A DNA stretch of 64,000 bases from Dactylonectria macrodidyma (lineage: Eukaryota > Ascomycota > Sordariomycetes > Hypocreales > Nectriaceae), in contig JAGMUV010000001.1 of the NCBI GenBank assembly GCA_020744425.1, positions 4,836,001 to 4,900,000 on the forward strand, given 5' to 3'. The first letter of the stretch is position 1, and each line of letters opens with the position of its first letter. The notes below the pieces were generated by a model that was not told the origin of the DNA, did no database searches, and saw nothing but the letters and a program-made list of their open reading frames with translations. A program made the position numbers and the translations under genes. Of this stretch, positions 1 to 11,500 are shown piece by piece.

Positions 1-93
1 CGGCCCAAAACCGCCGCTTTTCCTCGGTACCTTTGAAAGTGCGGTCTTTCCTGGCCTTAGCTTTCTGGAGAGCACTCCGTGGTCACTTCATCC

Positions 94-2383
94 ATGTCCA
101 GGGCGCCTGTCCGAGCATGCGTTCGTTGCCATGGCAGAAAAGTCAAAGTAAGCCGCGTTGCCATTCATCCGCATCACAAACTCAAGGGGAGATAGTGTAC
201 TGGGTATCCGGGCTGCTCGGGCTGTAGCGGCGCTGGTGTCCAATGTGAGCCTTACAGACGGACCAAGAAGAGCGAGAGCATAGAGTGAGTTAATCAATAT
301 TGACGTACTTGCGCTGCTTGATGTGACCTCGTCATTGACAACGACAGGGCGCTCAAACAAGCCACGACGAGGGTGCGATGGCTTGAGGATCAAATCTATC
401 ATAACTGGGGTGTCGAATGTAAAAATGTACCAACTGGAACTCCGTTGCAGAAGATTGTACCCTCCTCAGACGATCTCACAGAACCGCTGCAACTCTCAGG
501 TCTTGATGTTAGCCCCCAGCTCGCACAGACCTCTGGCGACCCGTCTCCAGCCAACGACGCCCCCGAGATCAGCTTGGTAGCTCTCAATGCCACAGGTGAT
601 ATGCGATATCTTGGCCCTTCGAGTGGGGCATTCTTTGCAGCTTATGCGACGTCCATTGCTCGGTCATTTACCTCCGAGGACTCCTGGAGTCACCCGTTGA
701 GCCATTGCCATACTGAACAAGGCAGTAATGACGAAATGGCTGTTATCGGTGATGAACTGACAGTCCTTTCTTCTATGGATGTTCGACTGCTCCTGCGGTC
801 ATATGAGATGTGGATTCATCCCCTCTACCCACTCTTATACCTCAATACTCTGAGGAGCATCGTCGAGAAATGTAGCGGTCTTCAGGTAGCTGGAACCATG
901 GAATCCAGTCAGCACTCCGAGGAAGATACGGATATGACCATCTTCTACCTTGTCATGGCACTCGGCGCAATCAACCAGGACAACACAGTCAAACAGATGC
1001 AGCTGCATCCTGGACCAGGAAGCGCCCACCGCCGTGTCCCACAAAGCCGGTCGCCAGCATATCTCTACTCCAGGGCACTCCATCATTTTGACTGTAATGT
1101 CCAGCATTTAGAATCAAGCATATCGGCCATACAAATCGTCCTGCTTGTCTCGATTTATAGCTCATATGGATCCATAGGATCAAGCCAGTGGCAGCTAGCA
1201 GGTCTTGCGATGCGGGTAATCTGCCCTTTGACCTGTAATGACAGCCTTTCGCTAATGAGAATGCAGATGGCCACTGAGATTGGCTTGCATTGTTCGCCAA
1301 CAATTCGGCACGTCTCGGAGCAAGAACGAGACGAAAGAAGCCGCGTCTTCTGGACCGCTTACGCAATCGAAATCAGTCTTGCGTACAACCTGGGACGTCC
1401 CCCATCTATTGGAGAGGAGCATATTACCGCAGGGCTTCCTGTAATAACGAATGACACGTCGCTTGCCGTACTTTACGTCAAGCACAGGCAGATTCAGAGC
1501 AAAATCGTGTCACAAGTATATTGTGGCAACAACGCCGCTTGGCATATGGGCGAAGATCAAAAGCAACTTCTAATATCTAGCCTACAGGCTGAGCTAGATG
1601 AATGGAGAACGAACATCACCAGTAGTCAATCCGAAGCGGGGGATGCATATCCTTACAGGTTAGTTTCCTCCCTTTTTTCCAATCACATATGTACGCTGAT
1701 ACTCCTGAAGCTACTGGGATCGACTGTATCACGCCACATCTTTTGTCCTGCATCGGTCGAGCCCGTTGTGTCCACACCCCTCATCCCAATCCCTCGAAAA
1801 GTGCGTTCGATCCGCCGGTGCCTACATCGATGTCATGGCTGTGGTTTTGCGAAAAAGCAATGTCCCGCTTTCATGGATGCTGGTTCAAGGCGTGTTATTT
1901 GCTGGCTTAACAATGCTAGTCACTGCAAGGAAAGGCTTTCGGCAGCTGGCCTCGTGGGCCGGGGTGCCATTTCTGCTCGTCGACTTCCCAGCCTGGACCA
2001 GGAAATGTTCCATATGTTTGGCAATAATGAACGAGCGGTGGAGGGAAGACCTGCTTTCAAAGCTGGAGGCCCAGTTTGAAGTTCTCGCCAACGATAGCCT
2101 CCACGTCATTTCTTCGGACTTAACTTCCCAGCCGATAAGTGTTCCGAGCCATCAAACACCCGGTATAAATCAACTCCCCAATGTCATCACGGGTCCTGCA
2201 CATCTTGACGATGTACTCGTTGATCAGCACGTGGAGAAAGTCGGCGGTGCATCCGATGACTGGGAGCACCTCAACCTCGATGTATTTAGAGAATTCCTGG
2301 GTCTTGATACAGTGCAAACCTTCTGGGACATGCTTCCCGCTGATATGTCGGGCGATGGTTCGGAGCAGGTTCACCCTTGGTAA
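94..2383 (+). CDS. Zn2Cys6 fungal-specific transcription factor
   Basis: Predicted nuclear regulator of about 691 aa in five exons: 94-147, 196-284, 348-1215, 1267-1658 and 1711-2383. All four introns are GT-AG, 48-63 nt, and splicing keeps one frame. The N-terminus gives a perfect zinc binuclear cluster split by intron 1: ACVRCHGRKVK then CTGYPGCSGCSGAGVQC, spacing C-x2-C-x6-C-x5-C-x2-C-x6-C. A short helical linker follows (around VRWLEDQIYHNWG), then the fungal-specific TF homology region (PF04082 type). In that region intron 3 separates SQWQLAGLAMR from MATEIGLHC and intron 4 lies just before YWDRLYHA. The ATG at 94 is the first in frame before the cluster. The gene converges on the aminotransferase, with a gap of about 120 nt. 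The target genes are unknown. Identification of the family is firm; the exon ends are inferred by eye. Confidence 0.9.
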
Positions 2384-2501
2384 CTATAATTCTCAAAACT
2401 CATTCCACGACTCAAGTTGATAGTGAGCATACTCAACCGGGAAGAGTGGGATATGGTCAAGCAATAATATTCAAAATCATCCACCGATCATGAAACGCTA
2501 C

Positions 2502-4013
2502 CTAGGCTACGGCCTTAAGCTTGGCCACCGCTCTCTGAATCGCCTGAATCGCTTCATCCAACAAAGGCAGCTTTAATTCCGACCCATTTTCTAGAGCCGA
2601 ATCCAAAAGATCATACCCCTTCTCATATCGTTCCTTCTTGTCTTGAAAGTACAAATAGCTAGTTGCCATTCGCAGACGGTATCGGCCGCCAGGCAAGCCA
2701 GCATCATCCTCGCCAAAAGCAGAGCCCGGAAGAGCGGCGACGCCGCACTCCTCGATTAGCCATCGGGATAGCTGAAGACTGGACGTGATGCCGAGGGATT
2801 GCAGCTGCTTGGTGTAGGGGTGGAACGACGGATAGACGTAGAAAGCACCCTTTGGCTCCGGAACGGCAAGGCCGCAACTTCTCAAAGCAGTATACAGAGC
2901 AAAGGTGCATTTCTGATGCAAAAATGTCACTTGCTGTCGGTACAAGTCCATTTCGGCGCTCGTGTCGAATGCAATTGTCGCTGCCTCTTGAGCCGGGGCC
3001 GATGCTGCCGACCAGCATTCTGAAGCGTATGCAAGCATGGCCTTTTCCAGCGTCTGGCCGAAAGAGTTTGCTGGAAAAATGGCAAAACCGACGCGCCAAC
3101 CACCTGCAGAATATGTCTGTAGTTTGTTAGTACTAATACTGTAAATAAAATCAGTGGTAATTGACATACCTTGGAGAGACCGCCCGTTAACACCATCTGT
3201 CCCTCATTGAACCGGGATCCGGAGCATGGACTTGTTTTATGTTCTTCGGCAAATGTGATGTCTGAGTAAATATCGTCGCTGATGAGCGTGATGTCGTGGT
3301 CCTTGCAAAACTTGGTGATGGTCTTGACAGTCTCCTCGGCGAACGCTTGTCCAGTCGGGTTGGAAGGACTGTTGACGAGAATGATTCGGGGGTTACCGCC
3401 ATCGTCAACAGCTTTGTTGAATGCCGATGTGAGGGACGATTCTTTGGTCATAGTTAGCATATGGCGTGCAATACATAGGCAGTCATAGGGGGTAAACCTG
3501 TGATAGTGTGACGATCCTCTTCGTCTGTCTCTACCCAGAACAGTCGCTTCCCAGCATGCATGACCTGAGGCTCATAGCTAACCCACGAAGGTCTTGGCAA
3601 TAGGACGTCTCCATCAAGAACGTCAAACAATGCGAACAAAAGCGGCTTTGATCCTGGTCCGACCACGACCTGTTCGGGCTTGATTTCAATCCCCAGACGA
3701 CGAGTCTGAAAACGAGCAATGGACTGCCGGATGTGAGTTCGGCTTAGTGACCAAGAAACAGGTGATAACTCACTTCCCTCAGCTTCATCAGCCCAGCAAC
3801 AGGGAGATAGCTGGTGACATCGCTGGCGTCTCGGTGTGCCGCAGCAACATCGCGATGGATTGGGAATGTAGCTTCGCCAAATCCAAGATGCACAATCTCT
3901 TGTCCCTGGGCGCGCCGCTCCAGAACGAGCTCGTTGATCTCCAGCGTCGCGGAGAGCCGCAGCTGACTTGCCGCGGGGGTGAGCAGGAACTTGGAAGTAC
4001 TAGATGAAGCCAT
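2502..4013 (-). CDS. PLP-dependent class I/II aminotransferase
   Basis: Predicted cytosolic aminotransferase of 450 aa, fold type I. Exons on the minus strand are 4013-3774, 3723-3498, 3441-3170 and 3116-2502, with introns of 50-56 nt; their sum is an exact multiple of three. The start is the ATG of MASSSTSKF at 4013. Visible family marks are VNSPSNPTG (substrate and PLP loop), DDIYSD (Asp and Tyr that contact the PLP ring) and GLSKTYSAGGWRVG. The last fits the class I signature and its Lys (about K246, at the exon 3/4 junction) should form the Schiff base. The C-terminal domain continues to a TAG at 2502. The family covers aspartate-type, aromatic and ACC-synthase-like enzymes, and the substrate cannot be told from sequence alone. 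It lies tail to tail with the Zn2Cys6 regulator. Confidence 0.9.
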
Positions 4014-6486
4014 TTTGTTGTTTGTTTGATTTTTGAGCCGAGAATGATGCTTTGTTTGTGTTATCATGTCTCTGGCTTTTATAATACGATTCTGCGGATG
4101 ATGCTCAAGGTGCGTTCGGCGATATTGCGCCGGACCACGAGGACCCACTTCGGTTGCGTGGACTGGTTCGGCGTATCGGCGCCGAACAGCCGAGAGACTT
4201 CCTTCCTCCGCAATCGTAAAGCAAGCCCGCCTAATGTAGCCGAACTGGCAATACGCAAAACGATCCGAGTTCATACGTTTGATACTTTGATCATTACAAT
4301 ATGTGTTTCTGTCCAAAGTATCCTTCGAATATCCTGCGACTCAAGAGGCCCAAATTCGAGACTGACTTAGTCACCCCGGTTTCTACAGATGTTTTCCACA
4401 CGTGTTGCCATGATGGCGAAAGTCATGTCTGTCACTTGAGTTGAATATCTGGGCTGACTAGCCGTGGCGAGATTGATTTTATCGACGCCGTCTGAACTGG
4501 TCATACTTTGCTATTTTCCTGGGAATTAAAGGCTATCGATCCAACATTAAATAATGCAACGCCACAGCAAAGAGCAAGCCAGATGCGCAAGACTCGGGGT
4601 CCTGAAAACGCAATGTATGCCATCATGACTTGGATCTTTAGAAAGATGCATGACACGGCTTTATTCTATGTCGGGTCTTGACCGTTGTTTGTTTATTTTT
4701 TATTTTTATTTTTTTTTCCGTCTGTGGTTTCCTTTTTCATTTTGAGACATGTCGATCTCAGAGAATTCGCAAGCTTTAGCATATTTCCACTCTCCTCCGT
4801 CCTCTTGAGATTGTGCTCTAGGGTGAAATCGCCCCTGTTTCTACTTAACCCTATCTATTTAGGTGTCTAGATGTATTAAATATTGCACCATTTGGTATCT
4901 ACTCGCATATTCTCCCCAGTTCCCTGATGCTCCGATTCATGGTTGAAGGCTACAGGGTAGGCTCATTGTGTGAAGAATGGAGTGATTGCTGCTGCATTTG
5001 TTGCGTCCTCCATTTCACGGTCGCATTGAGATAGTGCTGAGTCAATGATGAGCCTCACACTAGGAAACGATATTTTGAGTTCTGTGGTAACCCTATTTCA
5101 AGGACTTGTAACATTTGCAACGTTGCGTGTGGGCTGTGGAGTGCGGCGGTGTCACATCCATTTCCTTGTCGCGCCACTTCCTTTGCTGAATCCGCTGTAC
5201 TCAACCCGTTTGCCCTACAAGAGTGAACATGACAACGCATACACGACACATGCCTATTTTTCTGATAGAAGAATTGTCTTGATTCAGCAAAACTCCTTAA
5301 AATAGACATCAAGATCTAGACTTGGCGGCGGAGTGGAGTGATGGGTGCACTAGCCAGCCTCCGGGGACCCCTTTAGTGTTCTGAGCTTGTTCAGGCTCAC
5401 TAAGGACCCCGTAAGCTAAGCTTGGGCTGGCCCTATCCCATAAGCGGGGTTTTACAGTTACGCTCGCCACTATTCTCCGATCTCGACAGGAGGCTGGCTG
5501 GCAATGGTGCACTAATGCGAGCGATGCACTCGATGAGTTGAGAAGTGTCGGTGTAGCTACTCAATTCGGTTGTACGTTGTATGCTTGTGATCGTATTCCA
5601 TCGACATCTTTGCTTGAGTCCATTCCCAAGTGCATGGTTCTTTTGGGTGGACCTTATGTAGCTCAAGCCTAGACTCTCTCAGTGCTCTATCCGATGCAAG
5701 ACTGCGTCAGGATCATCGCATCGCTACCCAAACCGACTTCCTCCGTTAATATCGGGCGTCGCCTGTTGCGGCTGCAAGCGTGCGCTCATCAATTATTCAT
5801 GCAAAAAGGCAGAATACGAGCTGGAACCACAGCTGTCAGTAGTACTACGGAGTAAGGCCAAGGATTAAGGCTAGACAACAAAGGCAGAACCATCGCCCCC
5901 GGGGCGGGTCTGAACTGGACAGGGCTGGAATGATCCCCTGGAAGTAGCTCAATCACCATCATCTGACAGCACCTTCTGGCCTTCTAGAGGCGGCTTTTGG
6001 GAGGCTCGGTCGCTCCGGGTCGGGGGGCTATTGAGCTCCAGCCCCGCCATTTCTGGAATACGAGGAAGACAGCTAACCTACTGCATTGGGCAATGATTCC
6101 ACCCACAATGATGATAGAGTGGGCCACCTCGATGCAACGCGACTCCCAAGACGGCTAGGACATCGGCTGCTATACGAAGCTGGGCCATTCACAGGTGGGG
6201 ATGATGAGACGCAAATAGATTTTTGTGACCTTGTTGCCGAGTTAGACTCTCCGTGTGTTTTTTTTTGCCGTGCCCAAACTCAGCCCTTCTGCCGGTTCCC
6301 GAGCGGCCATCTGATGTCATCCGGGATATCGCGTTGCCACATTGGTGGAGCGTTCCAATCCCAGATCCACCATCCTATCCCCCATGTATGTAGTACCGAG
6401 AGCTCGTGATGGAGGAGCAATGACCGATGTGCCGGTTGTTGACTTTGTGAGGAGCCCAGCCACGAGACTAGCTTCTCGATCCTGTC
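4014..6486. other. intergenic region, about 2.5 kb
   Basis: No convincing gene was found on either strand. The small ORFs here have T-rich or low-complexity translations and no motif. A T-rich tract lies at about 4685-4720. The only structured element seen is the fold-back sequence at 5344-5514, listed separately. The last few hundred bases are upstream of the cerato-platanin gene. Confidence 0.6.
5344..5514. repeat. candidate MITE or fold-back element
   Basis: The sequence GGTGCACTA occurs directly at 5344-5352 and at 5506-5514. Just inside, GCCAGCCTCC (5353-5362) is matched by its reverse complement GGAGGCTGGC (5489-5498). An inner imperfect hairpin pairs CTTTAGTG with CACTAAGG. A short non-coding insert with inverted ends and a 9-bp direct repeat fits a small non-autonomous DNA transposon. 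The right end carries 7 extra bases between its arm and the direct repeat, so the exact termini are unsure. Confidence 0.4.
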
Positions 6487-6492
6487 TATAAA
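6487..6492 (+). promoter_or_regulatory. TATA box of the cerato-platanin gene
   Basis: TATAAA lies about 160 bases before the start codon. It is followed by a long 5' leader rich in CAA, CT and ACC triplets and poor in G, up to CAACCATGCAG. This layout is typical of strongly expressed secreted-protein genes of filamentous fungi. The TATA is seen directly; strong expression is inferred. Confidence 0.65.
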
Positions 6493-6652
6493 GACGGACG
6501 CAGACGACCTTCAAACACTTCTTTCGATTCATCATCACTCACTCACATCTTCAACACACTCAACACTCTCAACCATCTTCAACAACCTACAACCACTTCC
6601 TCAAAACACCACCACTTTCCACCTTTTTACAACAACCCCCCAAACCGCAACC

Positions 6653-7072
6653 ATGCAGCTGTCCAGCATCCTCTCCATCTTCACCCTCGCCACCGCTGCC
6701 TCAGCCGTCACCGTCTCCTACGACCTCGGCTACGATGAGCCCAGCCGCTCGCTCACCACCGTCTCCTGCTCCGACGGCACCAACGGCCTCATGACCAAGC
6801 ACCCCTCATGGAAGGTCCAGAGCGACATCCCCCGCTTCCCCTACATCGGCGGCGCCGCCTCCATCGCCGGCTGGAACTCGCCCAACTGCGGCCTCTGCAA
6901 GAAGGCCACCTACAAGGGCAAGAGCATCTACGTCTTGGCCATCGACCACGCCGCCAGCGGCCTCAACGTCGGCAAGCGCGCCATGGACGCCCTCACCAAC
7001 AACCAGGCTTCGCAGCTCGGCCGCATCGAGGCCACCGTCACCAACGTTGACAAGAAGTTCTGCGGCCTGTAA
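6653..7072 (+). CDS. cerato-platanin family small secreted protein
   Basis: Intact single-exon gene of 139 aa. Residues 1-18 (MQLSSILSIFTLATAASA) form a signal peptide, and the mature protein starts VTVSYDLGYD, the usual opening of the family. Four cysteines at about 39, 79, 82 and 137 are the conserved set that makes two disulphides. SIYVLAIDHAASGLNVG and the C-terminal NVDKKFCGL are also family hallmarks. Cerato-platanins adopt an expansin-like double-psi barrel, bind chitin oligomers, act at the fungal wall surface and can trigger plant defences. The length matches the family norm. Codon choice is strongly biased to C in third positions, unlike the neighbouring decayed regions, which fits high expression. 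Confidence 0.95.
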   Translation: MQLSSILSIFTLATAASAVTVSYDLGYDEPSRSLTTVSCSDGTNGLMTKHPSWKVQSDIPRFPYIGGAASIAGWNSPNCGLCKKATYKGKSIYVLAIDHAASGLNVGKRAMDALTNNQASQLGRIEATVTNVDKKFCGL

Positions 7073-8599
7073 ACGCCCGGGGCCCCAATTACGAATCCAC
7101 GAAGGCAAAATAGAGGATCGGGATCAACAATTATTAATTTCTCTTAATATGCATTACAAGGCGCTTTAGCATATGACCACACAAGGTCAACATCGTTACA
7201 CATAGTTACACATAGATGGTAATTGGATAAATTTGCATTCTTCCAACTCTTGGTTCCTCAACTTTGTGATATTGAGCCGCTCATTCATTTCTTGCTACGC
7301 TGGCTCTCCTGTTGGCACTAACACACGACACTGACGATCATGACAACAGGATGGTCCACAATTAGTGCTCATCACAACTGACTTTCGGTTAGGTGGATTA
7401 AAGGTCCTTGCTCTGATTAACATGTATGCGTTGGGGTGCATTTTGACGGACAATTGATTTCCGTGATTGGATTAGGCAAATGATAGACGTGCTTGGCTAA
7501 ACACCTTGTGTTGCTAGGGAGAAAGCCCACCCTTTTTGTCTGCCTCGCGATTGATCATCTCACCGTTTCCCCGGTTGTTTCAGAGCCTAGTCGCCGCAAT
7601 AAGTAGATAAAGTTCAAGGAACTCCCAAACCAGGAGCCTCTAAGTTGATCACAGATGTCTGGGGCCTCTAATTAATATCGGCGATGATACCGTAATCTGG
7701 CATATGCGGACCTTGCCAGCCAGCGTCATGTCCTGTTATGTGGCTTTGAAATACGCTTGAGGCACAGGGACTTGTGCCAATAAGTGATTTAGCTTCCCTC
7801 TACCAAACACGGCAGCGTTAGAGATGTATAAACTAGAATAAGACGGAGCCTACATCACATGGCTGGGAGCATTTTACTCCTCCTTCTCGAATAAACCCCA
7901 GCTGTTAATATTATTCTCGCATATCAAGGTCCTCATCTGCTTCCCACTAGGACCACGTACTCTAACAACATCACCTTGAATAGTCCCAATGAGATTTTCC
8001 AACTGATTTACTAAACCCATTGCCACTGTGTCGCTGGTACTTGCTGACGACGTTGATAATGACTGGCCCTAGGGCAGCCTTAAATACAACCACTGGCATC
8101 CAATGGAGGAAAATTCGTCTTCAAACGCGCCTCCCACTCCTTTCCCACCAAGCTGATTTCCCGAACAATCTGACCACGGCCAGTTTCTGAGTATTCAGTA
8201 CCTGTGTCGTTACACCCGCAAGCGGGTCTCGGGGGTGTCGAGCCGCGCGACGGATTGTTAGCAAACATGGGTCAGCCGTATTGGAAGGCGAACGCCGAAT
8301 GGCAAAGAAATGGAATTAGGTGCTATTAAACCGTTGGATAGTATGATAAATAAAGCCTTTGGGCCAGCTGGTTTCTAGAATTTATCGACATCATCCTGTT
8401 CGCCATCACGTGGCACAACCATCAGCACTGTCCGCTAATCCGATCTCCACTCAACGTGCCGTGGAGATTTTCCTTTGAGAATCCGACTTTCTCCCCCAAC
8501 AGCACTCTCTCCTGCCCCGCTGGTTTCAACAATGCCCTATTGCATGCCATTGCATGGTGTTCGTTACGCCTTGCTCACCAGTCAGCCCTCATACGAGCC
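7073..8599. other. intergenic region, about 1.5 kb
   Basis: This holds the 3' end of the cerato-platanin transcript and the upstream region of the SbcD-SbcC fusion. No further gene, hairpin or repeat was recognised. The reading frame of the fusion stays open back to 8456 but has no ATG before 8600. Confidence 0.55.
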
Positions 8600-11500
8600 A
8601 TGCGAGGGCTGTCGACCGGCACGGGTACGGTGAGATGGCTGCTTTTCAGCGACCTTCACTTCAAGCACCATGACCTAGACCGGGTACGGCAGACGGCGGA
8701 GTGGATCGTCTCGGAGGCGGAGCGGCATCGAGTCAAGCGAGCCGTGATATGTGGCGATCTGTTGACGAGCCGGACGATGCAGCCGACTCACGTGCTGTCT
8801 GCGTGCTACCGATTCATTAGCCGCCTTAGCGACGTCGTGCCTCAGGTTCACGTCTTGCTCGGCAACCATGATCTCGCCTACCGTCGCGACTACCAGACCA
8901 CGGCTCTTGATGCCCTCAACATTAACCGCCTGGCGCCATATGTGTCGCTGCATAGTGGCGTTGCCTGTGATGAGTGGGACGGTCGGCGCGTCTTGCTGCT
9001 CCCATTTCGCGAGGAGCAGGACGAGCTCGCGGATGCCGTGGCCGCTTTGAGTCCCAAGGAGGCGAGCAAGACTGTTGCTTTCGCCCATCTCGCAATCAAC
9101 AGGGCCATCACCCAGCGGCATGTAGTCGGTCCCGGGGTCGGCAAGCCCACTACATCGAATTCCATCACGCATCGCGGATTCATGGGGCCCGATCGGTTCG
9201 CCTCACTCGCGCGAACGTTTACAGGGCATTTTCATAGTCATCAGACCATCACTCAGAAACAAATCAATCAGTCCGGCCACAGCAATGATCATCTGCGGGG
9301 CAGCGTCATGTACTTGGGATCGCCTTTGCAACTAACCTGGGCTGACCTCAACGACGAGCAGCGGGGCGTCGTCTTCTTCGATCCGGAAACGCTGCAGCAC
9401 GAGATGCTGATCAACCCTTATGCGGTCAGCTACATGACGGCTGACTTGCAGCAGGTCCTCGATGGTCGGGTCGATGAGAGAGCCGTGACAGACAAGCATG
9501 TCATGCTCCTTGGCGAACTCACCCGGCTAAAGTACGTCACAGCTCGCGACAAGCTTCTCTCGCTAGGTGTGCGCAGCGTGCGGAATTGGACTCCCATCGG
9601 ATTGATTTCGAAGACTGGCTACCGATCATTTGGCGGCCTCGGTACATCGGCGCCGGCGAGCGATGCTGCTGTTCAGCCCTTGGAGGAGCCCGCGAACGAC
9701 GAGAAAGTCCTGGAAAGAACGCACGACGGGATTTCGGGTTCTGACTCTGGAACTGAGCCTCGGGCTCCAAAACTCGATCTTGCCACGGAAGCACGCAAGT
9801 ACGTTGAGTCGTTGGAGTTGAGCGAGTCTCTTTTCTCGCGACGAGAAGAGTTAGTACGGGTTGGGCAGCGGATGATCCAAGTCTGCCGCGAGATGGTGGA
9901 TCGAGATGACTGGACCGAGGGCAACTATCAAGACTTCCTCGACAGGTCATCTCAAGCTGTCGGCACAAGGACGGCTACTGAGCTGGCAGGGCCCTCGACC
10001 CACGTCTTCGTCGCCGAACCGCGAACACTCACTATCACCAACTTCCTAGGCGTACAAGGAACTTTGAAGATCGACTTCAAGCAAGATCTCCCTCGCGGAT
10101 TGACTTTCCTGGTGGGCGAAAATGGCTCCGGCAAGAGCACGCTTGTCGAGGCCATGGTTTGGTGCCAGTTCGGGCGATGCCTCCGCAGCGGGGTGGCCGT
10201 CAACGACGTCGTCAACGATATTGTGGGAAAAAACTGCTCTGTCGTGCTTGAGTTCGCCAACGGCTACGCCATCGCGCGGCATCGCAAGCATAAAAGCCAC
10301 GGCAACCGTGTCGTCATCACATTGCACGGTGAGCCGCAACCGCAGCTTGAACACCCGGACGCCCGCATGACACAGACGGCCATCGACAAGTTGCTTGGCA
10401 CCCACTACGAGAAGTATATTAGGACGGTCGTACTGGGCCATGAGAACGCGGCGAGCTTCCTCAACTCGACCCCAGCCCAACGACGTGACTTGATAGAGGC
10501 ATCGCTCGGGCTATCGATACTGGATCAGTGCGGGCAGGCGTCGAGAGTACTACTTAGGGATATCGACAAGAACGTGGATGAGATCGAGGGCAAGATAGAA
10601 GGCTTGCTTCGGACGGTGGAGTACAGCAAGCGACGGCTTGAAGATCTGGACCGGACACAGAAGCAACTCGAAGAGGAAGTAGAGGAGGCTGTCATATCTT
10701 TGGAGGCGGCCGATGCAGCGTACAAACATCCTGGACGCGATATGGCCAAGTTGGACACGGACACCGCACACTTTGAAGAGGAAATCGCGGCCGCAAGAGA
10801 GGGAGTCCAGGACTTGCTGAGAGAGTCTACGTCCGCTCAACTCAGAATGGTCTATCACGCTGAAATTTCAACGTTGCAGAGTCAGATTCATATCAAGCAG
10901 GAGAATTTGCAGCGGCTGGAGAACGCATATGACCTTGTGCAGGGACATAGGCATGCTGGGTCATTGCCGTGGGTTGGCCGGCTACGACAACAACTAAGCC
11001 AAAGACTTCAGGCCATGGCTACTGCCAATCCCGTTGGTTTGCGCAAACTCGTGCATGCCGTGAAGATATCTATTCTCCGTTTCCGGTTGATGACCGTCCG
11101 AGGCCTGTCACGCATATTTGAGACTTCAAGTGACGATTCTGAGGGAGCTTGCGCCCAATACCACGGCCACGAAGCGGACATTAGCCATCTCCGCGAAGAC
11201 ATCGAGAAGAGCATGTCGCAGCTTCAGAGTATGAAGGGCGAAGCGAATATGGCTACTGTCCCGGGAATGCTCGCCATCGATCAGGTCACCGGGATAAACG
11301 AGCAACTCGCACAGGCTATCCAGGCTCTAAGCGCCTTGCAGGACGAGCACGAGAGGCAGCGCGGGAGATTCAAAGCACGGAAGGCTCTGCAGCAGCATAT
11401 CGCGCTCAAGCAACGCGAGGCAGCCACGTATGAAGACTTCATCGAACCTGAGCGGTTGTCTCTGCAATCGCTTCAGAAAGAAAACGACGGGCTGACCGCT

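Noticed and set aside
6806..7108. ORFs in other frames over the cerato-platanin gene
   Set aside because: These are by-products of strong GC3 bias in the real gene.
8456..8599. Longer start for the SbcD-SbcC fusion
   Set aside because: The frame begins with GTG at 8456 and has no ATG before 8600; kept only as a finding.
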